Source: Bacillus sp. ISL-18
GTDB lineage: Bacteria; Bacillota; Bacilli; Bacillales; Cytobacillaceae
Assembly (NCBI RefSeq): GCF_018613415.1
Contig: NZ_JAGGQG010000023.1
Coordinates: 1 to 64,000 of the forward strand
Direction of reading: 5' to 3'
DNA length: 64,000 nucleotides
Shown: positions 8,829 to 16,889 of the stretch, in pieces
Layout: every line of letters begins with the position of its first letter
Position numbering within the stretch: the stretch's first letter is position 1
Notes under the pieces: model-generated
Database searches by the model: none
The model's input: the letters and a program-made list of their open reading frames with translations, nothing else
Told to the model about the DNA's origin: nothing
Position numbers and translations under genes: made by a program

Positions 8829-9538
8829 ATGGGCAAGGGTCAAAATCTAATTATTAATGGTTCAGGAAGCTACCCAGGCGGCATATATGATAAAGTCAGC
8901 ATCCGTGGTGAGGGGATGATTGTAACCGACGTCGAATGTTCTGCCTTTCATGTGTATGGTACGAGTGAGGCGAAAGATAATGTGAAAACAGGCTTGGTAA
9001 AAATTATGGGTGAGGCCGAAGTGAAAGGAGATGTGGCGGCTAACGATACGCTTGTGATGGGGACGCTGGTGGTCGGCCGGAATGCCAGTCTGAAGAAGAT
9101 GAAGGTATTTGGTCTGCTGGAAGTGGGCCAAAAGTTAAGCGGAGATGTGGCGACCATAAAAGGAAGTATCTCTGTTAAAGGAGATGTCGAATTTGAAACG
9201 TTTGATTCGAGCGGCGGCTTCGACATCAAAGGATTACTAACAGCAGATAAAGTCAAGATTGCGCTGCGATTCGGGCAAAGCACGACAGAGGAAATCGGCG
9301 GCGGGAAATTGTCGTCAAAAGAAAGAAAAACTCGATCCTCCCGTTCGGAAGAGAGGAAGGGACTCTTTCGGCCAAAGTAATCGAGGGTGATGATATTTAC
9401 TTAGAAAATACAACTGCTGAAGTGGTCCGCGGCAATACCGTTAAGATTGGCCCCGGCTGTCAAATCGGCCTTGTGGAATATACAACGGAATTGAAAAGCG
9501 ATTCATCGTCAGCAATCAACTCTAAGACAAAAGTGTAA
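8829..9538 (+). pseudogene. bacF: Bactofilin BacF (YhbF), interrupted by a -1 frameshift
   Basis: The frame from 8829 encodes bactofilin beta-repeats up to about residue 158 (EEIGGGK) and then runs into an unrelated tail and a stop at 9378-9380. Restoring one A in GGGAAATTG near 9305-9308 continues the protein as IVVKRKKN and on to VKIGPGCQIGLVEYTTEL, ending at 9538. That tail matches the end of BacE closely. The intact protein would have about 236 residues. Either the gene is inactivated by a one-base loss or the base count in the A-run is a sequencing error. Confidence 0.85.
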
Positions 9539-9550
9539 AGGGGTAATCGA

Positions 9551-11062
9551 ATGACTGAAAAGGAAAGTAAGTTAGGTCTGGTCGTTGCAGGATTGTTACT
9601 AGGGATCCTGATGGCTTCCATGGATAATACGATTGTGGTAACAGCAATGGGAACCATTGTTGGCGACCTCGGCGGGCTGGAAAGCTTTGTCTGGGTGGTT
9701 TCAGCTTATATGGTGGCAGAGATGGCCGGGATGCCAATATTCGGGAAATTATCCGATATGTATGGGCGTAAACGATTCTTCATCTTCGGGTTGATCTTAT
9801 TTATGATTGGTTCTGCATTATGCGGAACAGCGGAAACCATTACACAGCTAAGCATCTACCGGGCGATTCAGGGCATTGGCGGCGGAGCCTTAGTTCCGAT
9901 TGCCTTTACGATCATGTTTGATTTATTTCCTCCTGAAAGACGCGGGAAAATGGGCGGATTGTTTGGAGCTGTTTTCGGATTATCCAGTATCTTTGGTCCG
10001 TTATTGGGAGCCTATATTACGGACCATATCAGCTGGCATTGGATTTTCTATATCAATTTACCACTTGGAATCTTATCCTTGTTGTTTGTTTCGATTGCCT
10101 ACAAAGAATCACCGATCCACCAGAAACAGAGAATCGATTGGTGGGGGGCTATTACTTTAATTGGGTCCGTTGTTTGTTTAATGTTTGCCCTAGAGCTTGG
10201 CGGGCAAAAATTTGATTGGGATTCTAGTATTATTTTGAGCTTATTTGCAGGCTTCACCGTTCTTTTCTTACTCTTTTTATATATTGAAACAAAAGCAAAG
10301 GACCCGATCATTTCATTTACGATGTTTAAGAACCGTTTATTTGCCGGAAGTACACTTGTCAGCTTATTTTATGGAGCTGCGTTTATGGCGGCCACTGTGT
10401 ATATTCCGATCTTTGTACAAGGGGTATACGGCGGAACAGCGACCAATTCAGGCCTCATTTTATTGCCAATGATGCTTGGCTCAGTGGTGACGGCCCAAAC
10501 AGGTGGATTTTTGACGACCAAGATGAGTTACCGTAACATTATGTTTTTATCTGGCCTCATTTTGATAATCGGATTTTTGCTGTTAAGCAGCATCTCGCCG
10601 GATACAACCAGGGCTCTGCTGACGGTTTATATGATTGTCATCGGTTTAGGTGTTGGTTTCTCGTTCTCTGTTTTAAGCATGGCGGCGATTCATCCATTTG
10701 GTATGGAGCAGCGGGGTTCAGCTACGTCAACCAGTAACTTTATTCGATCGCTCGGGATGACCATCGGTATTACCATATTTGGAACGATCCAAAGAAGCAA
10801 TCTAAACGCGGGGCTGAAAGATGCCTTTTCGGGAATGGGGCAGATGAAGGGGCAGCCGTTTGGCGATTCGCGTTCACTCTTATCGGAAGAAGCAAGAAGT
10901 CACATTCCTCCACAAATCTTAGACAAAATCACAGATGCCCTATCGAGCTCCATCGTCCACACCTTTACATGGGCACTAGTCCCGGCAGGAATCGCATTCC
11001 TCTTTATCTTTATACTCGGCAAAGACCGTCTCAGATTAAACACACAAGCACCATCGAAATAA
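9551..11062 (+). CDS. MFS drug exporter, DHA2 (EmrB/QacA) family
   Basis: A proton-driven multidrug exporter by family. The 503 residues contain about 14 hydrophobic segments, which is the DHA2 hallmark. The first-helix motif LLLGILMASMDNTIVVTAM carries the conserved Asp, and the loop motif GKLSDMYGRKR (motif A) follows. The motif C region GAVFGLSSIFGPLLGAYI is also visible. The substrate cannot be read from sequence. The gene starts 12 bases after the bacF end and may be in the same transcript. A strong hairpin follows. Confidence 0.9.
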   Translation: MTEKESKLGLVVAGLLLGILMASMDNTIVVTAMGTIVGDLGGLESFVWVVSAYMVAEMAGMPIFGKLSDMYGRKRFFIFGLILFMIGSALCGTAETITQLSIYRAIQGIGGGALVPIAFTIMFDLFPPERRGKMGGLFGAVFGLSSIFGPLLGAYITDHISWHWIFYINLPLGILSLLFVSIAYKESPIHQKQRIDWWGAITLIGSVVCLMFALELGGQKFDWDSSIILSLFAGFTVLFLLFLYIETKAKDPIISFTMFKNRLFAGSTLVSLFYGAAFMAATVYIPIFVQGVYGGTATNSGLILLPMMLGSVVTAQTGGFLTTKMSYRNIMFLSGLILIIGFLLLSSISPDTTRALLTVYMIVIGLGVGFSFSVLSMAAIHPFGMEQRGSATSTSNFIRSLGMTIGITIFGTIQRSNLNAGLKDAFSGMGQMKGQPFGDSRSLLSEEARSHIPPQILDKITDALSSSIVHTFTWALVPAGIAFLFIFILGKDRLRLNTQAPSK

Positions 11063-11065
11063 AAG

Positions 11066-11102
11066 AAAAGGTGACAGGCACCATGGGTGCCTGTCACCTT
11101 TT
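11066..11102. terminator. Perfect 17-bp hairpin between convergent genes
   Basis: AAAAGGTGACAGGCACC pairs perfectly with its complement at 11086-11102 around a 3-base ATG loop, ending in TTTTC on the plus strand and TTTT on the minus strand. It serves the MFS gene and convergent ydiK. The core GGTGCCTG-CACC recurs at 27918-27930, so it also looks like a dispersed palindromic repeat. Confidence 0.85.
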
Positions 11103-11103
11103 C

Positions 11104-11304
11104 TTACTTCTTCACATTATTTTTATACTTTATATGAAAAAGGATCATTTTGACGCCGGAGCCAAAGTCGAACGTGGCTAGTATCACGAGCAGGTAGCCG
11201 AAGAATCCCCAGCCGTTTGTTTGGACATGGTCGATGGCAAAGTAAGTAAACAGCGTGCCGAGAAAGAGGTAGATAAAACCGGAAAACAAGGGTGAACGTC
11301 TCAT
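11104..11304 (-). CDS. ydiK: YdiK-family small membrane protein (DUF4305)
   Basis: A 66-residue protein with two predicted membrane helices (about residues 8-25 and 33-55). It starts MRRSPLFSGFIYLFLGTLFTYFAI, cut here only by a short loop, which matches the DUF4305/YdiK family. The function is unknown. Its ATG overlaps the stop codon of ydiL, so the two are translationally coupled. The same pair precedes groESL in B. subtilis. Confidence 0.82.
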   Translation of the reverse strand: MRRSPLFSGFIYLFLGTLFTYFAIDHVQTNGWGFFGYLLVILATFDFGSGVKMILFHIKYKNNVKK

Positions 11305-12023
11305 AGAAAGCCTCCGATAAAGTTTTGAATCGCTTCCGCCTCTCGTCTTAGCCGTTCAATATCATCTTTATAAACAGATTGAACCAAAACAACCATTGTG
11401 TTCATCGATACATGAGCAAAGATCGGAACAATAATACGTTTTGTTCTGACATAGAGAAATGCAAACGTAAAGCCCATTGCCGAGTAAAGTAAAATATGCA
11501 CAGGCTCCATGTGGGCTAATGCGAAGATAACGGAACTAATTAATGCCGAGATGAAAAAATTATATCGTTTAAATAGTGCACCAAAAATAATTTTGCGAAA
11601 AACGATTTCTTCCAGAATAGGACCAATGATGCTGGTTACAAGGATTGCCAGCGGCAGGGTTTCAATGATTTTCAGAATATCCTGTGTATTCTCCGAACCC
11701 ATTTTAATCCCTAAAAGGCTTTCGATTATAGCTGCAACATACTGGGCAAATAAAGCTAAAAATACCCCAAATACAGCCCACATTGCCGAATATCCAAACG
11801 AAGTCCCTTTCTCATCCAAACTACGTGTATTCATTTCCTTCCGTAAAATAAGGAGGATAATGATCAAGGCGATTGAAAAACTGGCAATCAGATAAACAGG
11901 AACAGCAAGCTTTTGACTGATATCGAAATGTTTAAAGCCAAAGATTAAGATGGGAAGCCCCACTAGACTTGAAAACTGCATAGCTATATAAACAATAATG
12001 ACCCACCAATATTCCTTTTTCAA
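11301..12023 (-). CDS. ydiL: CPBP-family intramembrane glutamic endopeptidase YdiL
   Basis: A polytopic membrane protein of about 240 residues from the CPBP (CAAX protease and bacteriocin-processing) family. Conserved motifs EEIVFRKIIFG and IFALAHMEP supply the catalytic Glu and His. A longer frame opens at 12098, but a TTG at 12023 preceded by AAAGGAGA at seven bases gives the usual N-terminus (MKKEYWWVI). It lies directly upstream of, and divergent from, groESL as in B. subtilis. Confidence 0.85.
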   Translation of the reverse strand: MKKEYWWVIIVYIAMQFSSLVGLPILIFGFKHFDISQKLAVPVYLIASFSIALIIILLILRKEMNTRSLDEKGTSFGYSAMWAVFGVFLALFAQYVAAIIESLLGIKMGSENTQDILKIIETLPLAILVTSIIGPILEEIVFRKIIFGALFKRYNFFISALISSVIFALAHMEPVHILLYSAMGFTFAFLYVRTKRIIVPIFAHVSMNTMVVLVQSVYKDDIERLRREAEAIQNFIGGFL

Positions 12024-12293
12024 ATGACAATCTCCTTTATGTATAGTTATAGGATGCAACGAGTAACTAACGATTATGAATAGGTCCGATATAAGCACTA
12101 ATATTTATTTTACTCTTAAAACAGTGTTTGTTTCAATTTAGATGTACTGTTTAATAATATTTAAAGGACTCTGGCTGTGGAAACCCTAAATAGTTCATTT
12201 CTTTTAAAAAGGAGGTATAGATTGCCTGCTTTTTCACATACTTTATAAGGTTGTAGAAATGAAAATTTCTTTGTAAAAATTTATGCATCCTAC

Positions 12294-12325
12294 TTGCAAA
12301 AGATTTTAAGATTCATTATTATAAT
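12294..12325 (+). promoter_or_regulatory. groESL sigma-A promoter
   Basis: A -35 box TTGCAA (12294-12299) and -10 box TATTAT (12317-12322) are 17 bp apart, with an overlapping TATAAT at 12320-12325. The CIRCE operator begins about ten bases downstream. The rest of the gap back to ydiL (12024-12293) shows no gene. Confidence 0.7.
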
Positions 12326-12332
12326 AATTGTG

Positions 12333-12359
12333 TTAGCACTCATCAGAGGAGAGTGCTAA
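12333..12359. promoter_or_regulatory. CIRCE operator (HrcA binding site)
   Basis: TTAGCACTC-N9-GAGTGCTAA is an exact match to the CIRCE consensus, positioned between the promoter and groES. It predicts HrcA-controlled heat-shock regulation of groESL. Confidence 0.98.
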
Positions 12360-12398
12360 TAAAGAAAAAACTACATATATTTGAGGAGGTTGTTTGAA

Positions 12399-12686
12399 TT
12401 GTTAAGACCTTTAGGTGATCGTATTATTATTGAGCTTGTGGAGTCAGAAGAAAAAACTGCAAGCGGAATCGTATTACCGGATTCAGCGAAAGAAAAGCCT
12501 CAGGAAGGAAAAGTTGTTGCCGTTGGTACTGGCCGTGTTCTTGAAAGCGGTGAGCGTGTAGCACTTGATGTGGCTGTAGGTGATCGTATTATCTTCTCAA
12601 AATACGCTGGTACTGAAGTGAAATACCAGGGTGTTGAATACTTAATTTTACGTGAAAGCGATATTCTTGCTGTAGTAGGCGAGTAA
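12399..12686 (+). CDS. groES: Co-chaperonin GroES
   Basis: The 10-kDa lid of the GroEL folding chamber. The 95 residues include the mobile-loop region EEKTASGIVLPDSAKEKPQ and the RIIFSKYAGTEVKY motif. A frame opens at a TTG at 12381, but that codon lies before the ribosome binding site. The TTG at 12399, nine bases after GAGGAGG, is the true start and gives MLRPLGDR, as in B. subtilis. Controlled by CIRCE and followed 91 bases later by groEL. Confidence 0.97.
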   Translation: MLRPLGDRIIIELVESEEKTASGIVLPDSAKEKPQEGKVVAVGTGRVLESGERVALDVAVGDRIIFSKYAGTEVKYQGVEYLILRESDILAVVGE

Positions 12687-12777
12687 ATAAAAGCATTTAA
12701 GCCTGACACATAGATGTCAGTTATGGAACCTTTAAAGAAATAGATTCAGAGTAAAAATACGAGGAGGTTTTTTTACA

Positions 12778-14409
12778 ATGGCTAAAGAAATTATGTTTAG
12801 TGAAGATGCACGCCGCGCAATGCTTCGTGGTGTTGATGCTCTAGCAAATGCAGTAAAAGTTACGCTTGGACCTAAAGGACGCAACGTGGTTCTTGAGAAA
12901 AAATTCGGTTCTCCACTAATTACTAATGATGGTGTAACAATCGCAAAAGAAATCGAATTAGAAGATGCATTCGAAAACATGGGTGCTAAATTAGTAGCTG
13001 AAGTAGCTAGCAAAACAAACGATGTTGCCGGTGACGGAACAACAACTGCAACAGTTCTTGCTCAAGCGATGATTCGTGAAGGGTTAAAGAACGTTACAGC
13101 TGGTGCGAACCCAATGGGTATCCGCAAAGGAATTGAAAAAGCAGTTGCTACTGCAGTTGAAGAATTAAAAGCGATCTCTAAACCTATCGAAAACAAAGCA
13201 TCAATCGCACAAGTTGCGGCGATCTCTGCTGCTGACGAAGAAGTAGGTCAATTGATTGCAGAAGCAATGGAACGCGTTGGTAACGACGGCGTTATCACAA
13301 TCGAAGAATCTAAAGGCTTCACAACTGAGTTAGATGTTGTTGAAGGTATGCAGTTTGACCGTGGTTATGTTTCTGCCTACATGGTAACAAACACTGACAA
13401 AATGGAAGCTGTTTTAGATAACCCATATATCTTAATCACAGACAAAAAGATTTCTAGCATTCAAGAAATCCTTCCAGTTCTTGAGCAAGTAGTACAACAA
13501 GGCAAGCCATTATTACTTGTTGCGGAAGATATCGAAGGTGAAGCATTATCTACATTAGTAGTAAACAAACTTCGCGGAACATTCAATGCTGTTGCTGTTA
13601 AAGCTCCTGGCTTTGGTGATCGTCGCAAAGCGATGCTTGAAGATATCGCTGCATTAACAGGCGGTGAAGTCATCACTGAAGAGCTTGGCCGTGATCTTAA
13701 ATCTGCAACAATTTCTTCTTTAGGCCGTGCTGCTAAAGTTGTTGTAACAAAAGAAAATACAACAATTGTTGAAGGTGCTGGTGCCACAGAAGAGATTCAA
13801 GCTCGTGTAAACCAAATCCGTACTCAATTAGAAGAAACTACTTCTGAATTTGACCGTGAAAAATTACAAGAGCGTTTAGCTAAATTAGCTGGCGGTGTAG
13901 CAGTTATCAAAGTTGGTGCCGCTACTGAAACTGAATTAAAAGAGCGCAAACTTCGTATTGAAGATGCATTGAACTCAACTCGTGCAGCTGTTGAAGAAGG
14001 TATCGTATCCGGTGGTGGTGTAGCCCTTCTTAACGTGTACAGCCGTGTTGCTGAGCTTCAAGAAGAAGGCGATATCGCAACAGGTATCAACATTGTTCTA
14101 CGTGCAATGGAAGAGCCAGTTCGTACAATTGCACACAATGCTGGTCTTGAAGGATCTGTTATCGTTGACCGCTTAAAGCGTGAAGAAGTTGGAACAGGCT
14201 TCAACGCAGCTAACGGCGAGTGGGTAAACATGATCGAAGCTGGTATCGTTGATCCAACTAAGGTTACTCGTTCAGCTCTTCAAAATGCTGCATCTGTAGC
14301 TGCTATGTTCTTAACTACTGAAGCTGTTGTGGCTGATAAGCCAGAACCTGCTGGTGCTGCTGGAATGCCTGACATGGGCGGCATGGGTGGAATGGGCGGC
14401 ATGATGTAA
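12778..14409 (+). CDS. groEL: Chaperonin GroEL
   Basis: The 60-kDa chaperonin that refolds proteins in an ATP-driven double ring with GroES. At 543 residues it is full length, with the ATP-site motifs GPKGRNVV and GDGTTTATVLA, the signature AAVEEGIVSGGG, and a Gly-Gly-Met repeat tail. Strong ribosome binding site GAGGAGG. Codon use is visibly optimised (for example GTA, GAA and CGT), as expected for an abundant protein. Confidence 0.98.
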   Translation: MAKEIMFSEDARRAMLRGVDALANAVKVTLGPKGRNVVLEKKFGSPLITNDGVTIAKEIELEDAFENMGAKLVAEVASKTNDVAGDGTTTATVLAQAMIREGLKNVTAGANPMGIRKGIEKAVATAVEELKAISKPIENKASIAQVAAISAADEEVGQLIAEAMERVGNDGVITIEESKGFTTELDVVEGMQFDRGYVSAYMVTNTDKMEAVLDNPYILITDKKISSIQEILPVLEQVVQQGKPLLLVAEDIEGEALSTLVVNKLRGTFNAVAVKAPGFGDRRKAMLEDIAALTGGEVITEELGRDLKSATISSLGRAAKVVVTKENTTIVEGAGATEEIQARVNQIRTQLEETTSEFDREKLQERLAKLAGGVAVIKVGAATETELKERKLRIEDALNSTRAAVEEGIVSGGGVALLNVYSRVAELQEEGDIATGINIVLRAMEEPVRTIAHNAGLEGSVIVDRLKREEVGTGFNAANGEWVNMIEAGIVDPTKVTRSALQNAASVAAMFLTTEAVVADKPEPAGAAGMPDMGGMGGMGGMM

Positions 14410-14500
14410 GGCTTTTGAGCCTTTCATCTTATAAATAGTTAAAACTATTTTTTGATCCTTTCCGAGAAGTAGTCATGTAAATAATTTATATAAATAGCAA

Positions 14501-14536
14501 AAACCACTTCCTATTAAAATTAGGGAGTGGTTTTTT
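14501..14536 (+). terminator. Terminator after groEL
   Basis: AAACCACTTCCTA pairs with TAGGGAGTGGTTT across a 7-base loop and is followed by TTTTTT. A weaker hairpin sits directly at the groEL stop. Confidence 0.88.
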
Positions 14537-14605
14537 GTGTGGTTTTTTCATCCTCCATTTGAATTCCTAAACAAAATTCATTAGGGTAGCCGCTTGCAAA
14601 GAGTA

Positions 14606-15322
14606 TTAATTCTTTCTGTACTTATGACTGTAAGGGTTAAACGGTGTAAAATAGGAAACGGAATAATCTAAATTAATAATTTCACTGTATTCAAACACTT
14701 TACTGTTTTGCAGAATCCCTCTATTGACAATCTTCATTGCCGCAATACCCTTCTTGCAATTGAGGAGCTCAGCATCTTCTTTACTGACATTTACGGCACT
14801 ATATGTGGTGATGAAGTGAGATATTTGGTAATCGTTTTGTTGTACATAATCATGTACGGAGCTTGTTACTACCGCTTCATTTAAATCTGGAAAATAGGAA
14901 TAGGGTAATTTGGTCGTTTCAATTTGTACTTTTTGATAATCGACTATCCTAACCCGTTTGTACTCCCATAACTTTGCATTTTGCCCGTTGATATCAAAGA
15001 TTTTTTCTAATTCCGCATCAGGTGTAATCTTTTTTAAAAAGATCATCTTTGATTCAATATCTTTAAATTTTTTTTCAGTTAATGAATTATAAATTAATGG
15101 ACTTTTATATTTAGTATCACTTACAAAAATTCCTGAACCCTGGATGATTTTGATACATCCAATATTGACGAGTTTTTTCAATGCCTCCCGAATGGTATAT
15201 CGTGAAACATCATATTGCTTCGCAAGGTCCCTTTCAGTAGGAATCTTTTCTCCAGCTTTGTATTTATTTTGATAAATCTTACTTAGGATATCATCTGCAA
15301 TGAAATCTCTTTTTTTCATCAT
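14606..15322 (-). CDS. GntR-family regulator with UTRA domain
   Basis: A 238-residue HutC-type regulator. The N-terminal winged helix (about 5-70) has the family pattern IPTERDLAKQYDVSRYTIRE, and the C-terminal part is a UTRA effector domain (about 90-230) that normally binds a sugar or sugar phosphate. It adjoins the dehydratase gene on the same strand and faces the PTS/aldolase operon. It probably represses both through the paired 15-bp repeats at 16616 and 16822. Effector unknown. Confidence 0.85.
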   Translation of the reverse strand: MMKKRDFIADDILSKIYQNKYKAGEKIPTERDLAKQYDVSRYTIREALKKLVNIGCIKIIQGSGIFVSDTKYKSPLIYNSLTEKKFKDIESKMIFLKKITPDAELEKIFDINGQNAKLWEYKRVRIVDYQKVQIETTKLPYSYFPDLNEAVVTSSVHDYVQQNDYQISHFITTYSAVNVSKEDAELLNCKKGIAAMKIVNRGILQNSKVFEYSEIINLDYSVSYFTPFNPYSHKYRKN

Positions 15323-15340
15323 GCTTACCTCAGGGAAGTT

Positions 15341-15378
15341 TTTAAAAACCCTCTAAAGCAATATGCTAAAGAGGGTTT
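15341..15378 (-). terminator. Terminator after the dehydratase gene
   Basis: On the minus strand AAACCCTCT and AGAGGGTTT form a 9-bp stem followed by TTTTT. It separates the dehydratase gene from the gntR gene downstream. Confidence 0.8.
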
Positions 15379-15384
15379 GTTTAA

Positions 15385-16584
15385 TTATGGTGTATGAATT
15401 GAACCATTTGGAATACGTGCTTGAGTCCATTCATGCATTCTATATCTCACTGGATATTCTTTAGCCATATCTTCATTAAAATCAACGCCAATACCAACTC
15501 TCTCAATTGGATATATATAACCATCCACTACTTCAACTGAATGAGGGAACATTTCCTTCGTTGTTTCATCGGGTTCCTGAATCTCTTGAATCGCTGCATT
15601 ATGAAGATGAATATTTAAATGAGTATTGACAGCAACCCCAATTGGAGTCATGTCAGATGGGCCATGCCACGCAATTCGGACACCAAAATTTTCGCAAAGT
15701 GCTGCGAGCTTCAGGGCAGGTGTGATACCGCCAATCTGGGAAACATGGCAGCGAATAAAATCAATCTGCCGATTGACAATCAGATTTTTCCACTCCATTG
15801 GGTTATTAAACAGCTCACCAATGGCGATAGGTGTTGTGCATTGTGTTCTCAACTGAGACAGCCATTCGGTTTGATTCGGAGGCAGGATATCCTCGAGGAA
15901 GAAAAGTTTATATGGTTCCAGATCTTTGGCCAATTGAAGTGCCTGATTCGGAAACAGTCTTTCATGGACATCGTGCAAGAAATGAATGGAATAGCCATAC
16001 TTTTCTCTTAAAGCTTTAAACATATACACAACATCTTTCATATAGATGTCCGGATCAAAATATTCACCTTCACTTAGTTGAGTGGTTAAGTGCATATCAT
16101 GATTTTTGCCGCCATATTTACCTAATTGACAGCGGATATGGCGGAATCCTCGTTCAATTAGCGTATCAACATTATGAAAAAGTTCCTCGAGCGTAAGCCC
16201 GTCCGCATGGCCATATGCCGCAATCGCATTTTTGGACTGTCCCCCAAGCAATTGGTAAAGAGGCATGTTAGCTAGCTTTGCCTTGATATCCCATAAAGCC
16301 ATATCAATACCAGCAATGGCATTATTAATAACCGGGCCATTTCTCCAATAGGAATTAACCATCATTAATTGCCATAAATCCTCTATATGGTTTGCATCAC
16401 GTTCAATCAAGAGAGGCCTTAAGTATTCATCAATAATGGTTTGAACAGCTAATGGGCGCTGCTGAAAAGTGGCACATCCATATCCGAAAATGCCTTTATT
16501 TGTTTCTATTTTGACAACAATAAGATTATGTCGATGTGGATTGGTCACAAATGATTTAATATCTTTAATAATGGTGGGTTCCAA
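15385..16584 (-). CDS. Enolase-superfamily sugar-acid dehydratase (ManD/RspA type)
   Basis: A mandelate-racemase/enolase-superfamily protein of 399 residues, of the mannonate/gluconate dehydratase (ManD, RspA) subgroup, which makes 2-keto-3-deoxygluconate. Metal ligands and catalytic residues are visible: D205 and H207 (HDVHER), E231 (LEDILPP), E257 (IGELFNN), R278 and H307 (WHGPSD). The frame opens at 16608, but those first codons contain the ribosome binding site. A TTG at 16584, eight bases after GGAG, is the likely start. The aldolase, PTS and kinase remnant across the promoter fit a KDG pathway. The exact sugar acid is uncertain. Confidence 0.82.
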   Translation of the reverse strand: MEPTIIKDIKSFVTNPHRHNLIVVKIETNKGIFGYGCATFQQRPLAVQTIIDEYLRPLLIERDANHIEDLWQLMMVNSYWRNGPVINNAIAGIDMALWDIKAKLANMPLYQLLGGQSKNAIAAYGHADGLTLEELFHNVDTLIERGFRHIRCQLGKYGGKNHDMHLTTQLSEGEYFDPDIYMKDVVYMFKALREKYGYSIHFLHDVHERLFPNQALQLAKDLEPYKLFFLEDILPPNQTEWLSQLRTQCTTPIAIGELFNNPMEWKNLIVNRQIDFIRCHVSQIGGITPALKLAALCENFGVRIAWHGPSDMTPIGVAVNTHLNIHLHNAAIQEIQEPDETTKEMFPHSVEVVDGYIYPIERVGIGVDFNEDMAKEYPVRYRMHEWTQARIPNGSIHTP

Positions 16585-16615
16585 CTTTGATTCTCCTTCT
16601 CTCTGCATTCAATTG

Positions 16616-16630
16616 TGTCAAATCAAAGTG
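16616..16630 (-). promoter_or_regulatory. 15-bp direct repeat, copy 1 (candidate operator)
   Basis: TGTCAAATCAAAGTG occurs here and again, exactly, at 16822-16836. This copy lies just before the dehydratase start. On the minus strand a TTGACG (16666-16671) and TTAAAT (16643-16648), 17 bp apart, form a possible promoter upstream of it. Candidate site for the neighbouring GntR regulator. Confidence 0.55.
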
Positions 16631-16778
16631 ATTTATAATTAGATTTAAACACAGTAAAAATGCAACGTCAATTTGGTCAGAAAGGTTAGTGAAATAAAGC
16701 AATTTTCCATACCAATTTAGAATAGAATTCCGCAAAAACCATTGATATGAGGAGGGTTCCGTGATTTTTTTGGTTGTT

Positions 16779-16793
16779 TTAAACCGTTTTCAA
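16779..16793 (-). promoter_or_regulatory. cre-like site (CcpA)
   Basis: TTGAAAACGGTTTAA on the minus strand fits the cre consensus WTGNAARCGNWWNCA except at the penultimate C. It lies immediately upstream of an extended -10 (TGCTATTAT, 16808-16816) that could drive the PTS operon. Near-identical motifs occur at 32842 and 39574. Confidence 0.4.
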
Positions 16794-16821
16794 AAATTTT
16801 TTCACTATGCTATTATGAGCT

Positions 16822-16836
16822 TGTCAAATCAAAGTG
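16822..16836 (+). promoter_or_regulatory. 15-bp direct repeat, copy 2 (candidate operator)
   Basis: An exact copy of the 16616 element, six bases after the extended -10 TGCTATTAT, so it would cover the transcription start of the PTS operon. That position suits a repressor. Confidence 0.55.
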
Positions 16837-16889
16837 CAATTTAGAAAGTTTAATTGGAACTAGATTCAATTTAAGGGAGATGAAACGAA

